Made by a program: the position numbers and the translations under genes. A stretch of 25,405 nucleotides of DNA from RGIG4608 sp964534905 (GTDB taxonomy: Bacteria > Bacillota > Clostridia > Oscillospirales > CAG-272): NCBI GenBank assembly GCA_964534905.1, contig CAZHPZ010000015.1:1-25405 (forward strand), read 5' to 3'. Shown one piece after another: positions 1 through 7,540 of this stretch (position 1 is the first letter of the stretch; every line of letters begins with the position of its first letter). Below the pieces are notes generated by a model, which was not told the DNA's origin, searched no databases, and saw only the letters and a program-made list of their open reading frames with translations.

Positions 1-657
1 CATACAGGTATGGACGCTATCACACACGCAATCGAGGCTTACGTTTCGACAGCTAACTGTGATTACACCGATCCCCTTGCGATCTTTGCTATCACAATGA
101 TCCAGAGAGATCTTGTCGGCTCTTACGGCGGCGATATGGACAAGCGCGCATCTATGCACAACGCTCAGTGCCTTGCAGGTATGGCGTTCTCCAACGCTCT
201 TCTCGGTATCGTTCACTCTATGGCTCATAAGACGGGTGCTGCATTTGCGGACTACGGCGCGCACATTATCCACGGTGCCGCTAACGCAATGTATCTTCCC
301 AAGGTAATCGCATTCAACGCAAAGAACGAGGTTGCTAAGGCTCGCTACGGCGTTATCGCAGATTTCATGGGACTCGGCGGTGCTAACGATGACGAAAAGG
401 TCGCAAACCTCATCGCATTCCTTCGCGGAATGAACGATCAGCTCAACATTCCTCACTGCATCAAGAATTACGGTCCCGACAGCTATCCCTGCGAGCAGGG
501 CTTCGTTCCCGAGGAGGTATTCCTTGAAAGACTTCCCGAGATCGCAAAGAACGCAATCGGAGACGCTTGCACAGGCTCTAACCCCCGTATTCCCACACAG
601 GAAGAAATGGAAAAGCTTCTTAAGTGTTGCTACTACGACACAGAGGTTGACTTCTGA
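1..657 (+). CDS. Iron-containing alcohol dehydrogenase, C-terminal part (5' end outside window)
   Basis: The reading frame is already open at base 1 (HTGMDAITHAIEAYVS) and ends at TGA 655-657, so this is the last ~218 residues of a longer enzyme. The family reduces aldehydes to alcohols with NAD(P)H in the cytoplasm and usually serves fermentation. The metal-site signature is visible: GMDAITHAIEAY carries the Asp and first His ligands, GIVHSMAHKTGAAF the next His, and a HGAANAMYLP segment the last His, in the usual order. The N-terminal nucleotide-binding half is not in the window, so I cannot tell a stand-alone enzyme from the C-terminal half of a bifunctional AdhE, nor name the substrate. 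The gene is followed at once by a strong terminator, so it is not cotranscribed with the Rnf-like cluster downstream. Family assignment is firm; exact subfamily is open. Confidence 0.93.
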   Translation, partial: HTGMDAITHAIEAYVSTANCDYTDPLAIFAITMIQRDLVGSYGGDMDKRASMHNAQCLAGMAFSNALLGIVHSMAHKTGAAFADYGAHIIHGAANAMYLPKVIAFNAKNEVAKARYGVIADFMGLGGANDDEKVANLIAFLRGMNDQLNIPHCIKNYGPDSYPCEQGFVPEEVFLERLPEIAKNAIGDACTGSNPRIPTQEEMEKLLKCCYYDTEVDF

Positions 658-677
658 TAAGCTACATAATAAATTTT

Positions 678-707
678 GCATCACCGCCTATGCGGTGATG
701 CTTTTTT
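678..707 (+). terminator. Rho-independent terminator after the alcohol dehydrogenase
   Basis: A perfect 10-bp stem (GCATCACCGC / GCGGTGATGC) with a 4-base loop is followed directly by six T residues, about 20 bases after the stop codon. Confidence 0.93.
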
Positions 708-802
708 GCTCTCAAGCAAGACAAAATAAATCTTTTTTACCTATTATTATATATAAATACGCAAATTATTACACAATAGCGTTAAAAAAATAACGAAATC
801 TG

Positions 803-832
803 TTGACTTTTATATGAACATTGTGATATAAT
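803..832 (+). promoter_or_regulatory. Sigma-A type promoter of the Rnf-like cluster
   Basis: TTGACT at 803-808 and TATAAT at 827-832 are separated by 18 bases. This is the only good promoter seen between the alcohol dehydrogenase terminator and the first gene of the cluster. It gives a leader of roughly 130 bases before the ATG at 972. The leader contains a weak GCGCA/TGCGC pairing (848-852 with 873-877), but I recognise no riboswitch in it; in particular it lacks the conserved FMN-riboswitch sequence. The rest of the 658-971 gap holds only AT-rich sequence. Confidence 0.8.
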
Positions 833-971
833 AAACTGATTGAATTTGCGCAGGCGAAATTTGATCCTCTTTTGCGCGGTTATTTGAGCGTATTCGGGCA
901 AAAATAATCAAGAAAGCCTCGCACTTATCAAATTATATTATTCATTTCAAATTTGAAAGGACAAAACAAAA

Positions 972-2054
972 ATGAACAAGAAGAATCTTCCCATTATCAT
1001 TGCAGTTGCGGTAGTTCTCGTTCTCGCCATCGTTCTCGGCATAGTATTCCTCGGCGGAAACAACAACGATGACAACACTACCACCGAAGCAGAGTACAAG
1101 CTTGGCATGGGCGTTACATTCGACGAGCTTAAGAACGGCGAAATCAGCGCAACAGTTGCAACTGTTGTAACAGACAAGGACGGCAAGATCGTTCTCTGCC
1201 GTATCGACGCTGTTAAGAACACATTCACAATCGACTTTGACGCAGAAACATTCACATTCACAAACCTCAAGACAAAGATGGAGCAGGGCGACGACTACGG
1301 TATGTCCAAGTACGGTCAGAGCATGGACTGGAACGGTGACGGCATCGTTAAGGAATGGTACGAGCAGGCTAAGGCTTTCGAGGCTCACGTTGTAGGCATG
1401 ACCGCAAACGATGTTAAGAATATGCCCACACAGACACTTGAAAGCGGTTACATTATCTCCTCTGACAAGGCGCTTCTCGACGCAGGTTGCACAATCCAGA
1501 TCACATCCTTTAAGGACGCAGTTGTAAAGGCTTGCAACGACGATCAGGGTACAACATTCAAGACAGCCAAGACATTCACTCTCGGTGTTGCCGCTAACAG
1601 TGAGGACAACAAGTCCAATTTTGATGACAACGGATGCAACATCGCTATGAACATCGACTTCGCAGCGAGCGTAGTTGTTGACGGTAAGATCATTGCTTCT
1701 CTTAACGACGCTATCCAGCCCACAGTTTCCGTTTCCTTCGATAACGAGGTAACTGCAACTGAGGATCAGAGAACAAAGAGAGAGAAGAAGGAAGATTACG
1801 GTATGGGTGGTAAGCCCTACAGCCCCGACCACAACGGTGACGGTATCGTTCTTGAGTGGTACGAGCAGTCCGCTGCATTCTCCGCTTTTGTTGTAGGCAT
1901 GACTGCAAAGGACGTAGAGAATATGCCCACACAGGTATTTGAGGCAGACGGATATGTTATCTCCGCTGACGCTGACCTTCTTAAGGCAGGCTGCACGATC
2001 CAGATCACAGGCATCAAGGCAGTTGTTGCAGAGTCTGTAACAAACGCAAGATAA
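972..2054 (+). CDS. Membrane-anchored extracytoplasmic protein with two copies of an unrecognised domain
   Basis: The 360-residue product starts with MNKK and one strong hydrophobic segment (about residues 6-27), then a low-complexity NNNDDNTTT linker. The rest is predicted to lie outside the membrane. Two similar domains follow, about residues 40-195 and 200-360. The conserved core of each runs: DYGM, then D-x-N-G-D-G-I-V (Asp119 in copy 1, Asp286 in copy 2, 167 residues apart), EWYEQ, AF, VVGMTA-DV-NMPTQ, and LL-AGCTIQIT with one Cys per copy. DxNxDG resembles calcium loops of dockerins and EF-hands, though the rest is not a dockerin. I see no FMN-attachment GAT motif and no CxxCH haem site. 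It is the first gene of the Rnf-like cluster, 27 bases before apbE, so a role as partner or electron acceptor of that complex is plausible but inferred. I do not recognise the family. Confidence 0.85.
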   Translation: MNKKNLPIIIAVAVVLVLAIVLGIVFLGGNNNDDNTTTEAEYKLGMGVTFDELKNGEISATVATVVTDKDGKIVLCRIDAVKNTFTIDFDAETFTFTNLKTKMEQGDDYGMSKYGQSMDWNGDGIVKEWYEQAKAFEAHVVGMTANDVKNMPTQTLESGYIISSDKALLDAGCTIQITSFKDAVVKACNDDQGTTFKTAKTFTLGVAANSEDNKSNFDDNGCNIAMNIDFAASVVVDGKIIASLNDAIQPTVSVSFDNEVTATEDQRTKREKKEDYGMGGKPYSPDHNGDGIVLEWYEQSAAFSAFVVGMTAKDVENMPTQVFEADGYVISADADLLKAGCTIQITGIKAVVAESVTNAR

Positions 2055-2081
2055 TTTTAAAATTTTAAGGAGAATATCGCT

Positions 2082-3152
2082 TTGATTAAAAAAAATATCA
2101 AGGTGATACTCTGCGTATGCGTAATTTTAGGGCTACTTATCGCTTTGGCGGTGGGTTGCCCTAATCGCACGCAAAACGACCCCTCTCAAGGTGAAAATCC
2201 GAGTGCGAAATATACTATGAATTTCACCTGCTTCGACACGGTTTCCTACGTTTACAGCTACGCGGGAGACTCGGACGAGGTGTTTTCCGATAACTGCGAG
2301 GAGGTTTGGAACATACTCGCAGAATATCACAAGCTTTTTGACATTTACCATGAATACGACGGCATTAATAATCTCTGTACGCTCAATAAGAATGCCGGCG
2401 GTGAGCCGATATCGGTTGACGAGAGGCTCATCGATTTCCTGCTCTATGCAAAGGAGCTGTATACTCTCACCGATGGTGAGATGAACGTAATGATGGGCTC
2501 AGTTTTGAGCCTTTGGCACGACGCTCGAGAGGACGGCGGATATATCCCCTCCTCCGACGCTCTTGCACAGGCTGCCGAGCACATCTCATTTGATTGCCTT
2601 GAGATAGATAAGGCAAACTCCACAGTAAGAATCACGGACAAGGACGCCTCGATCGACGTCGGCGCGCTCGGAAAGGGCTATGCAACGGAAATCGCGGCAC
2701 AAGCACTGAGCGACAAGGGCGTTACATCCTATGTCCTTAACATCGGCGGAAATATCCGCATAATCGGTAAAAAGCCGAACGGCGACGGCTGGAAAACGGG
2801 TATCAAAAATCCGAAAGACACGTCGACCTATTCAAAATATATAATAATCTCCGACACATCCTGCGTCACAAGCGGTGACTACGAAAGATATTTCACCGTC
2901 GGCGGCGTAAAATATCACCACATAATCGACAAGGACACGCTGATGCCCGCAAGCTATTTTTCATCCGTAACAGTCATCGCAAAAAACAGCGGACTCGCGG
3001 ATGCACTCTCAACCGCTCTGTTTTCGATGAGCTACGAGGACGGACTTGCCCTGCTTGAAAGGATCGGCGGTGTGGACGCTCTCTGGATACTGCCGGACGG
3101 TACGACTCTTACCACAGACGGGTTTAAGAGTTTGGAGACAGAATTAAGCTGA
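2082..3152 (+). CDS. apbE: FAD:protein FMN transferase, lipoprotein (ApbE)
   Basis: ApbE enzymes cleave FAD and attach FMN to a Thr or Ser of extracytoplasmic protein domains, such as RnfG and RnfD. The start is TTG at 2082, chosen because AAGGAG lies 9 bases upstream. The N-terminus is a signal peptide ending in LAVGC, so Cys26 is the likely lipid-anchored residue and the enzyme acts on the outer face of the membrane. ApbE family marks are present: DVGALGKGYATE (Asp192, Lys198), a YVLNIGGNI segment, TSGDYERYF, the HHIIDKDT metal/substrate region, and ADALSTALFSM near the end. Length (356 residues) is normal. Its position immediately before rnfC, in a cluster with two FMN-carrying proteins (rnfD, rnfG), indicates that those are its substrates. 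There is no terminator between it and either neighbour. Confidence 0.95.
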   Translation: MIKKNIKVILCVCVILGLLIALAVGCPNRTQNDPSQGENPSAKYTMNFTCFDTVSYVYSYAGDSDEVFSDNCEEVWNILAEYHKLFDIYHEYDGINNLCTLNKNAGGEPISVDERLIDFLLYAKELYTLTDGEMNVMMGSVLSLWHDAREDGGYIPSSDALAQAAEHISFDCLEIDKANSTVRITDKDASIDVGALGKGYATEIAAQALSDKGVTSYVLNIGGNIRIIGKKPNGDGWKTGIKNPKDTSTYSKYIIISDTSCVTSGDYERYFTVGGVKYHHIIDKDTLMPASYFSSVTVIAKNSGLADALSTALFSMSYEDGLALLERIGGVDALWILPDGTTLTTDGFKSLETELS

Positions 3153-3210
3153 ATATAATTAAATTTATATATAAAATCAAAAACAAAAAATTATAAGGAG
3201 AAAGAGTGTT

Positions 3211-4557
3211 ATGAAAAACATCTCATCTCTGCACGTGCCCCACAATAAGCACACCGACGGTCTTGCTCCGATAAGGATACAGACACCGTCCGAGGTAGTG
3301 CTTCCGATGAATATGCATTCGGGACACGACGCAGAACCCATCGTAAGCGTCGGCGACTACGTAAGAGTAGGTCAGCTTATCGCGCGCGAGGAGGGAAGAT
3401 TTTCGTCCCCCGTACATGCTACGGTTTCCGGCACGGTTGCCGAGATTTCCGCTATCAAGCACGGCGACGGCAAGGACGTTGTCGCTATCCGTATCGAAAG
3501 TGACGGAAAAATGGAGCCCGATCCCAATCTTAAGGCTCCGACTATCACAAACTGCGACGAATTTTTGCAAGCTGTAAGAGAAAGCGGCGTTGTCGGTCTC
3601 GGCGGTGCGGCATTCCCCACATGGGCAAAATTCAACGAGGCAAAGAACCCCGACTACAAGGTTGATACGGTTCTTGTTAACGCCGCAGAGTGCGAGCCCT
3701 ACATCACAAGTGACCACAAAATGATGACGCTTCATCCCGATCTCATCGCAGACGGTATCGAGTATCTTCGCAAATATATGAGCGAATATCTCGGCGGCGC
3801 TGTTTTCAAGATCTGTGTTGAAAAGAACAAGCCCGACGCTATCGAAATTCTGAAAAAGACATTCGAGGGCAAGGATTACGTCGTAATTCACGAGCTTGAC
3901 GCCATCTATCCCCAGGGCGCAAAGCAGGTAATGCTCTATAACGCCACCGGCAGAGTTGCCGTTGCAGGCAAGCGTTTCCCATCGTTCGGCGCACTTATCA
4001 TCAACGTTTCCTCTCTTGCGAAAATGGCTGAATACCTCAATACGGGTATGCCTCTTGTAGAGAGAATCGTAACCGTTGACGGTCCCGCCGTAACAGAGCC
4101 CAAGATCGTTATCGCTCCCATCGGTACACGTATCAGCTACCTTATGGAGCAGGTTAAGATCAACGGTGAGGTCGGCAAGGTAGTTGTCGGCGGTCCTATG
4201 AACGGAACTGCGGTATACTCCACCGAAAGCCCCATCGTTAAGGTTGCAAACGCAGTACTTATCTTCGGAGAAAAGGAAGCGGTGCTTCCCGATTATTCAG
4301 CTTGCATACATTGCGGACGTTGCATTGAAAAATGCCCCGTAAACATCGACGTAGTTTCGGTTGAGCGCGCCCTCAGAACAAAGGACGAGGACGCACGCGA
4401 GGCTGCGCTCATCAACACGGGCGTTCGTCAGTGTGTTGACTGCGGCTGTTGCTCTTATGTTTGCCCCGCTCACCGTCCTCTTCTCGCTTGGAACCAGGAC
4501 GCTAAATGGTGGCTCAAGCAGTATGCGGCTTCCAAAAAAGAAGGAGGTAATAAATAA
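3211..4557 (+). CDS. rnfC: Rnf-like electron transport complex subunit C
   Basis: RnfC is the peripheral cytoplasmic subunit that exchanges electrons with NAD(H) in canonical Rnf. Start is ATG with AAGGAG upstream; 448 residues, normal for the family. Order of parts: an N-terminal RnfC barrel (PSEVVLPM, then a lipoyl-like VSVGDYVRVGQ...SSPVHATVSG stretch), the complex-I 51-kDa-like flavin/NADH domain with GLGGAAFPTWAKF and NAAECEPYI, and two four-cysteine ferredoxin motifs: Cys365, 368, 371, 375 and Cys408, 411, 414, 418. All eight cluster ligands are intact. Some otherwise conserved sites differ: the usual YPQGGEK is YPQGAKQ here, and the GREV segment reads GRVAV. Its last base overlaps the ATG of rnfD, showing tight translational coupling. 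The Fe-S and flavin parts argue that the complex is redox-active in spite of the losses in subunits A and E. Confidence 0.95.
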   Translation: MKNISSLHVPHNKHTDGLAPIRIQTPSEVVLPMNMHSGHDAEPIVSVGDYVRVGQLIAREEGRFSSPVHATVSGTVAEISAIKHGDGKDVVAIRIESDGKMEPDPNLKAPTITNCDEFLQAVRESGVVGLGGAAFPTWAKFNEAKNPDYKVDTVLVNAAECEPYITSDHKMMTLHPDLIADGIEYLRKYMSEYLGGAVFKICVEKNKPDAIEILKKTFEGKDYVVIHELDAIYPQGAKQVMLYNATGRVAVAGKRFPSFGALIINVSSLAKMAEYLNTGMPLVERIVTVDGPAVTEPKIVIAPIGTRISYLMEQVKINGEVGKVVVGGPMNGTAVYSTESPIVKVANAVLIFGEKEAVLPDYSACIHCGRCIEKCPVNIDVVSVERALRTKDEDAREAALINTGVRQCVDCGCCSYVCPAHRPLLAWNQDAKWWLKQYAASKKEGGNK

Positions 4558-5650
4558 TGGAAAAGCTCCACGTATCTAAAGCTCCTCACATACATTCGGG
4601 AGATTCTACACAAAAAATAATGCGTGACGTCCTTATCGCACTCATTCCCGCAACGCTTGCGGCACTCGTGCTTTTCGGACTCAAGGCTCTCTGGATCATA
4701 ATCGCATGCGTATCNNNNNNNNNNNNNNNNNNNNNNNNNNNNNNNNNNNNNNNNNNNNNNNNNNNNNNNNNNNNNNNNNNNNNNNNNNNNNNNNNNNNNN
4801 NNNNNNNNNNNNNNCGGCACTCGTGCTTTTCGGACTCAAGGCTCTCTGGATCATAATCGCATGCGTATCCAGCGCGGTTATAGCAGAGCTTCTCTTTAAT
4901 CTTGCTGTAGGCAAGAAATCCACGATCCACGACCTTTCCGCAGCGGTAACCGGTCTTTTGCTCGCCCTCAACCTCAGCACAAACGTTAAGATCTGGCAGT
5001 GTATTGTAGGCTCTGTATTCGCAATCGTTATCGTCAAGGGACTCTTCGGTGGTATCGGTAAGAACCTCGTTAACCCCGCTATTGCGGCACGTGTTCTTAT
5101 GCTCCTTACGTTCTCAACGGTAGGCGGCGGTGCAAATCCAACGCTCGGCGTTGACAGCGATCTCATCATATCGAGCGGTGCAACTCCCCTCGTAGGTCTT
5201 AACAACGGAGAAGAGAGCGCAAGCCTTATTCAGCTTCTTCTCGGTACACACGGCGGTACGATCGGCGAGACATGTGCTGTTGCACTCATTCTCGGCTTCA
5301 TCTACCTCGTTGCACGCAAGGTAATTAAATGGTACGTTCCCACGGCGTTCGTTGCAACCGTTTTCGTTTGCTTCCTCGTCTACACGGGCGATGTAACCCT
5401 TGCTCTTTCTCAGGTTCTCGCGGGCGGTCTTCTTCTCGGTGCTATCTTTATGGCGACCGACTATGTTACCACACCCGTAACCAACCTCGGAAAGGTAGTA
5501 TTCTGCATAGGATGCGGTCTCATCACATTCTATTTCAGACAGTTCGGCTCATATCCCGAGGGAGTTTCCATCTCCATTCTCGTTATGAACCTTCTCGTTC
5601 CCTTTATCGAAAAGCTTACGGCTAAAAAGACTTTGGGAGGTGTTAAATAA
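4557..5650 (+). CDS. rnfD: Rnf-like electron transport complex subunit D, interrupted by an assembly gap
   Basis: RnfD is a membrane subunit with a covalent FMN that forms part of the transmembrane electron path. The sequence as given is broken: 100 Ns at 4715-4814 lie between two identical 55-base segments (4660-4714 and 4815-4869). The span is 1094 bases, not a multiple of three; removing 155 bases (Ns plus one copy) gives 939 bases, which is 312 codons plus stop in a single open frame. In the repaired protein the flavin attachment site SGATPL is intact with Thr158 as acceptor, and LVNPAIAARV, the ATDYVTTPVT segment and about nine to ten hydrophobic helices match RnfD/NqrB. The start ATG overlaps the rnfC stop by one base and the stop overlaps the rnfG ATG. 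I therefore consider the gene intact in the organism. Confidence 0.95.
4660..4714 (+). repeat. 55-base direct repeat, left copy (contig-end overlap)
   Basis: This segment, beginning CGGCACTCGTGC and ending ATGCGTATC, is repeated base for base at 4815-4869 directly after the N run. It encodes part of the second rnfD helix only once in the restored frame. It is best read as the same bases sequenced at the ends of two contigs that were not merged. Confidence 0.95.
4715..4814. other. Run of 100 Ns (scaffold gap of arbitrary length)
   Basis: Exactly 100 unknown bases, the customary placeholder for a gap of unknown size. Identical 55-base flanks show that the true gap size is minus 55, so no sequence is missing. 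Confidence 0.98.
4815..4869 (+). repeat. 55-base direct repeat, right copy (contig-end overlap)
   Basis: Identical to 4660-4714. A 55-base overlap is what remains when a de Bruijn assembler with k near 55 leaves two neighbouring contigs unmerged and a scaffolder then inserts Ns; the assembler setting is my inference. Confidence 0.95.
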
Positions 5651-6921
5651 TGAGCATTTCAGATTTTATCAAATCAACAGTTGTTATCATTGTTATACTT
5701 GCCGTTTTCGGTCTTGCCGCATTCGGTCTTAACTTCTACACACAGCCTCTTATCGACGCAAACAATGCGGGCGCATGGGTCGCTCCTCTTGTCGAGGTGC
5801 TTCCTGAGGGTAAGGATTTTCAAATATACGTGCACCACGGAGACAAGCTCCCCGACAATATCCAGGATATGTATCAAGAAACAAACGGTGCAGGATATGT
5901 ATTCGAGGTAAGCGCAACAGGATATCAGTCCGGTCTCGTTATCAGAGTCGGAATCGACTCCAACGGTGTGATCACGGGCTCCTCAGTCGTTTCAAGTAAT
6001 GAAACATGGGGACATGAAACACTCCTTAACGGAAAATACAACGGTCAGACAATGAGCTCCGCAGAGCTTATCATTGCTGCAGGTGCGACAAGCAATTCCG
6101 CAACATCAAACGGATACTTCAACGCTATAAAGACAGCGCTTCAGGCGTACACGATAATTTCCGGCGGAAAGCTCGATCCCTCCGTGGTAATTGAGGGCAT
6201 CGTATCCTCTCTCCACACCGGTCTTTGCAACGGAGAAACAATCGTCGGCACCGAAATACCCTCAAACAACGCAAGTATCCTTAAGGGCTGGACAGCAAAC
6301 AACGGAAGCGGCGCGGCTTATATTATGAGCACGGGCGACGACGCAATCCTCGTTGTTGTTAACGCTTCCGGCTACGCAAGAGCTTACGATTCCGAAAAGA
6401 ACGATGTAACCGATGAAAATGCATCACTCATCGCAGAGGCTCTTGCAAGCTTCGGCACACCGAGCACGACCATTTCCAAGGCAATTACAAACAAGGTCAA
6501 GAAGATCTTCGGCGAGGACTGCCTCACAAGCCTTGAAAGAGTTGAGCTTACAACATTCAACACGGTAACTGCCGCATTCAAGTTTACAAACACAGACGGT
6601 AAAACCGTTTATATGCTTCAGTCCAAGCCCTACACGTACGGTAACAATGCTATGAACATTTACACCTTCATCGGCGAGGACGGCAAGATAATCAAGCAGG
6701 ACGTATCCACTCTTATCTACGACCATTATAGCGTTCCCGGATATGAGACCAGCACAGACGCAGGATTTACGGCTTGGCTTGACAAGTACACCGGTAAGGA
6801 CGCAGAAACGCTCGGAGACGATCTTCTTATCTCGGGTGCAACGCTTTCGTCCACCGCAGTTAAGAACGCAACCGCAGACGCATTCTCTGCACTTGATTCT
6901 ATCAAAGGAGGAGCACAGTAA
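5650..6921 (+). CDS. rnfG: Rnf-like subunit G with two tandem FMN-binding domains
   Basis: RnfG carries a covalent FMN on the outer side of the membrane. This protein has 423 residues, about twice the usual ~200, because the FMN-binding domain appears twice. After one membrane helix (about residues 8-28) the first domain has GYVFEVSATGYQ, IRVGIDSNGVITG, NETWGHET and the attachment-like motif AGATSNS (Thr147). The second domain has VYMLQSKPYTYG, YTFIGEDGKII, VPGYETSTDAGF and a textbook flavinylation motif, Asp-x-x-x-SGATLSST (Thr398). The first motif lacks the usual preceding Asp and has Ala for the first Ser, so its flavinylation is less certain. The start ATG overlaps the rnfD stop (TAATG), and an AAGGAGG site at the 3' end serves rnfE. 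Two outside flavins in one subunit would lengthen the extracytoplasmic electron path. Confidence 0.92.
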   Translation: MSISDFIKSTVVIIVILAVFGLAAFGLNFYTQPLIDANNAGAWVAPLVEVLPEGKDFQIYVHHGDKLPDNIQDMYQETNGAGYVFEVSATGYQSGLVIRVGIDSNGVITGSSVVSSNETWGHETLLNGKYNGQTMSSAELIIAAGATSNSATSNGYFNAIKTALQAYTIISGGKLDPSVVIEGIVSSLHTGLCNGETIVGTEIPSNNASILKGWTANNGSGAAYIMSTGDDAILVVVNASGYARAYDSEKNDVTDENASLIAEALASFGTPSTTISKAITNKVKKIFGEDCLTSLERVELTTFNTVTAAFKFTNTDGKTVYMLQSKPYTYGNNAMNIYTFIGEDGKIIKQDVSTLIYDHYSVPGYETSTDAGFTAWLDKYTGKDAETLGDDLLISGATLSSTAVKNATADAFSALDSIKGGAQ

Positions 6922-7538
6922 TGAATAAGAAAACTTATCTTTTGAGAGGCACTCCCTCTCTCCTGCTTCCTCTCGGTGCGGGATTCGTAATGGCGTCAAG
7001 CTCAGATATACGCGCAGCTCTCGGTATGGGCGCTGCGGTTATCCTCACGATGCTTCTCAGCTCAATCGTAATATCGGCAATACGCAACATAATCCCCAAG
7101 CAGGCTAAGCTTCCCGCTTACATCCTTATAATCACGGGATTTGTTACTCTTATCGAAATGCTTATGCAGGCGCATTTCCCGAACGTTGTGGATATGCTCG
7201 GCGTTCACCTTGCCTGCCTTTCCGTCAGCGCAGTTCCCTTCCGTGATGCGGATGAGGTCGCAGGCTGCCACGGAGAAATCGAAACCATTAAGATTTCTAC
7301 ACTTACAGGTGTGTTCTTCACAGTTATTATGCTCGTATGCGCACTCGTCCGCGAATTCTTCGGAAGCGCAAGCCTTGCGGGTACAAGCATAGAATTTATG
7401 AACAACTACAAGATCAGCGCTCTCGCAGGTGCATTCGGCGGATACATCGTTCTCGCACTCGTTCTTGCGGCTATCCGTAAGGTCGGTGCAATAATCCTCG
7501 CACACAGAGACGCTCACAAGGAACAGGAGGAGGCATAA
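6921..7538 (+). CDS. rnfE: Rnf-like subunit E lacking both membrane cluster cysteines
   Basis: RnfE/NqrD is one of two homologous six-helix proteins that, in the canonical complex, form an intramembrane [2Fe-2S] cluster. Fold and length (205 residues) fit: the GTPSLLLPLGAGFVMA start, ALGMGAAVIL, the IRNIIPKQAKLPAYILIITGFVTLIEML region, LGVH...LSVSAVPFRDADEVAG and a C-terminal LVREFFG segment line up without gaps against known RnfE. But the family motif LGLCP reads LGAGF here (Cys to Gly), and the TNC-x-x-x-GRAEAFA motif reads VSAVPFRDADEVA (Cys to Ala), so both cluster ligands are gone. Cysteines elsewhere (for example HLACLS, VAGCHGE) are not in the ligand positions. Start ATG overlaps the rnfG stop by one base, with AAGGAGGA before it. 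Confidence 0.88.
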   Translation: MNKKTYLLRGTPSLLLPLGAGFVMASSSDIRAALGMGAAVILTMLLSSIVISAIRNIIPKQAKLPAYILIITGFVTLIEMLMQAHFPNVVDMLGVHLACLSVSAVPFRDADEVAGCHGEIETIKISTLTGVFFTVIMLVCALVREFFGSASLAGTSIEFMNNYKISALAGAFGGYIVLALVLAAIRKVGAIILAHRDAHKEQEEA

Positions 7539-7540
7539 TT

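Noticed and set aside
840..971. FMN riboswitch before the flavin-dependent cluster
   Set aside because: The leader lacks the conserved AGGGGCAGGGTGAAATTCC-type start and the multi-stem layout; nothing else recognisable was found.
1320..1370. Dockerin module suggesting a cellulosome protein
   Set aside because: Only the DxNxDG loop fits. The two loops are 167 residues apart and the surrounding sequence is not dockerin-like; no cellulase or cohesin genes are near.
942..1832. Open frame of 296 codons on the minus strand
   Set aside because: It is antisense to the first gene of the cluster, has no ribosome site and gives a Cys/Val-rich product typical of a shadow frame.
3223..3891. Open frame of 222 codons on the minus strand
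   Set aside because: Antisense to rnfC, which is certain from its cysteine motifs and flavin site; no promoter or ribosome site.
3211..4557. RnfB fused to RnfC, which could explain the missing rnfB
   Set aside because: RnfC has a normal length and only its own two cysteine sets; there is no extra helix or additional ferredoxin domain.
4660..4869. Direct repeats around an insert, as from a mobile element or target-site duplication
   Set aside because: The 'insert' is 100 Ns, and deleting it with one repeat copy restores an intact rnfD. An assembly overlap explains everything.
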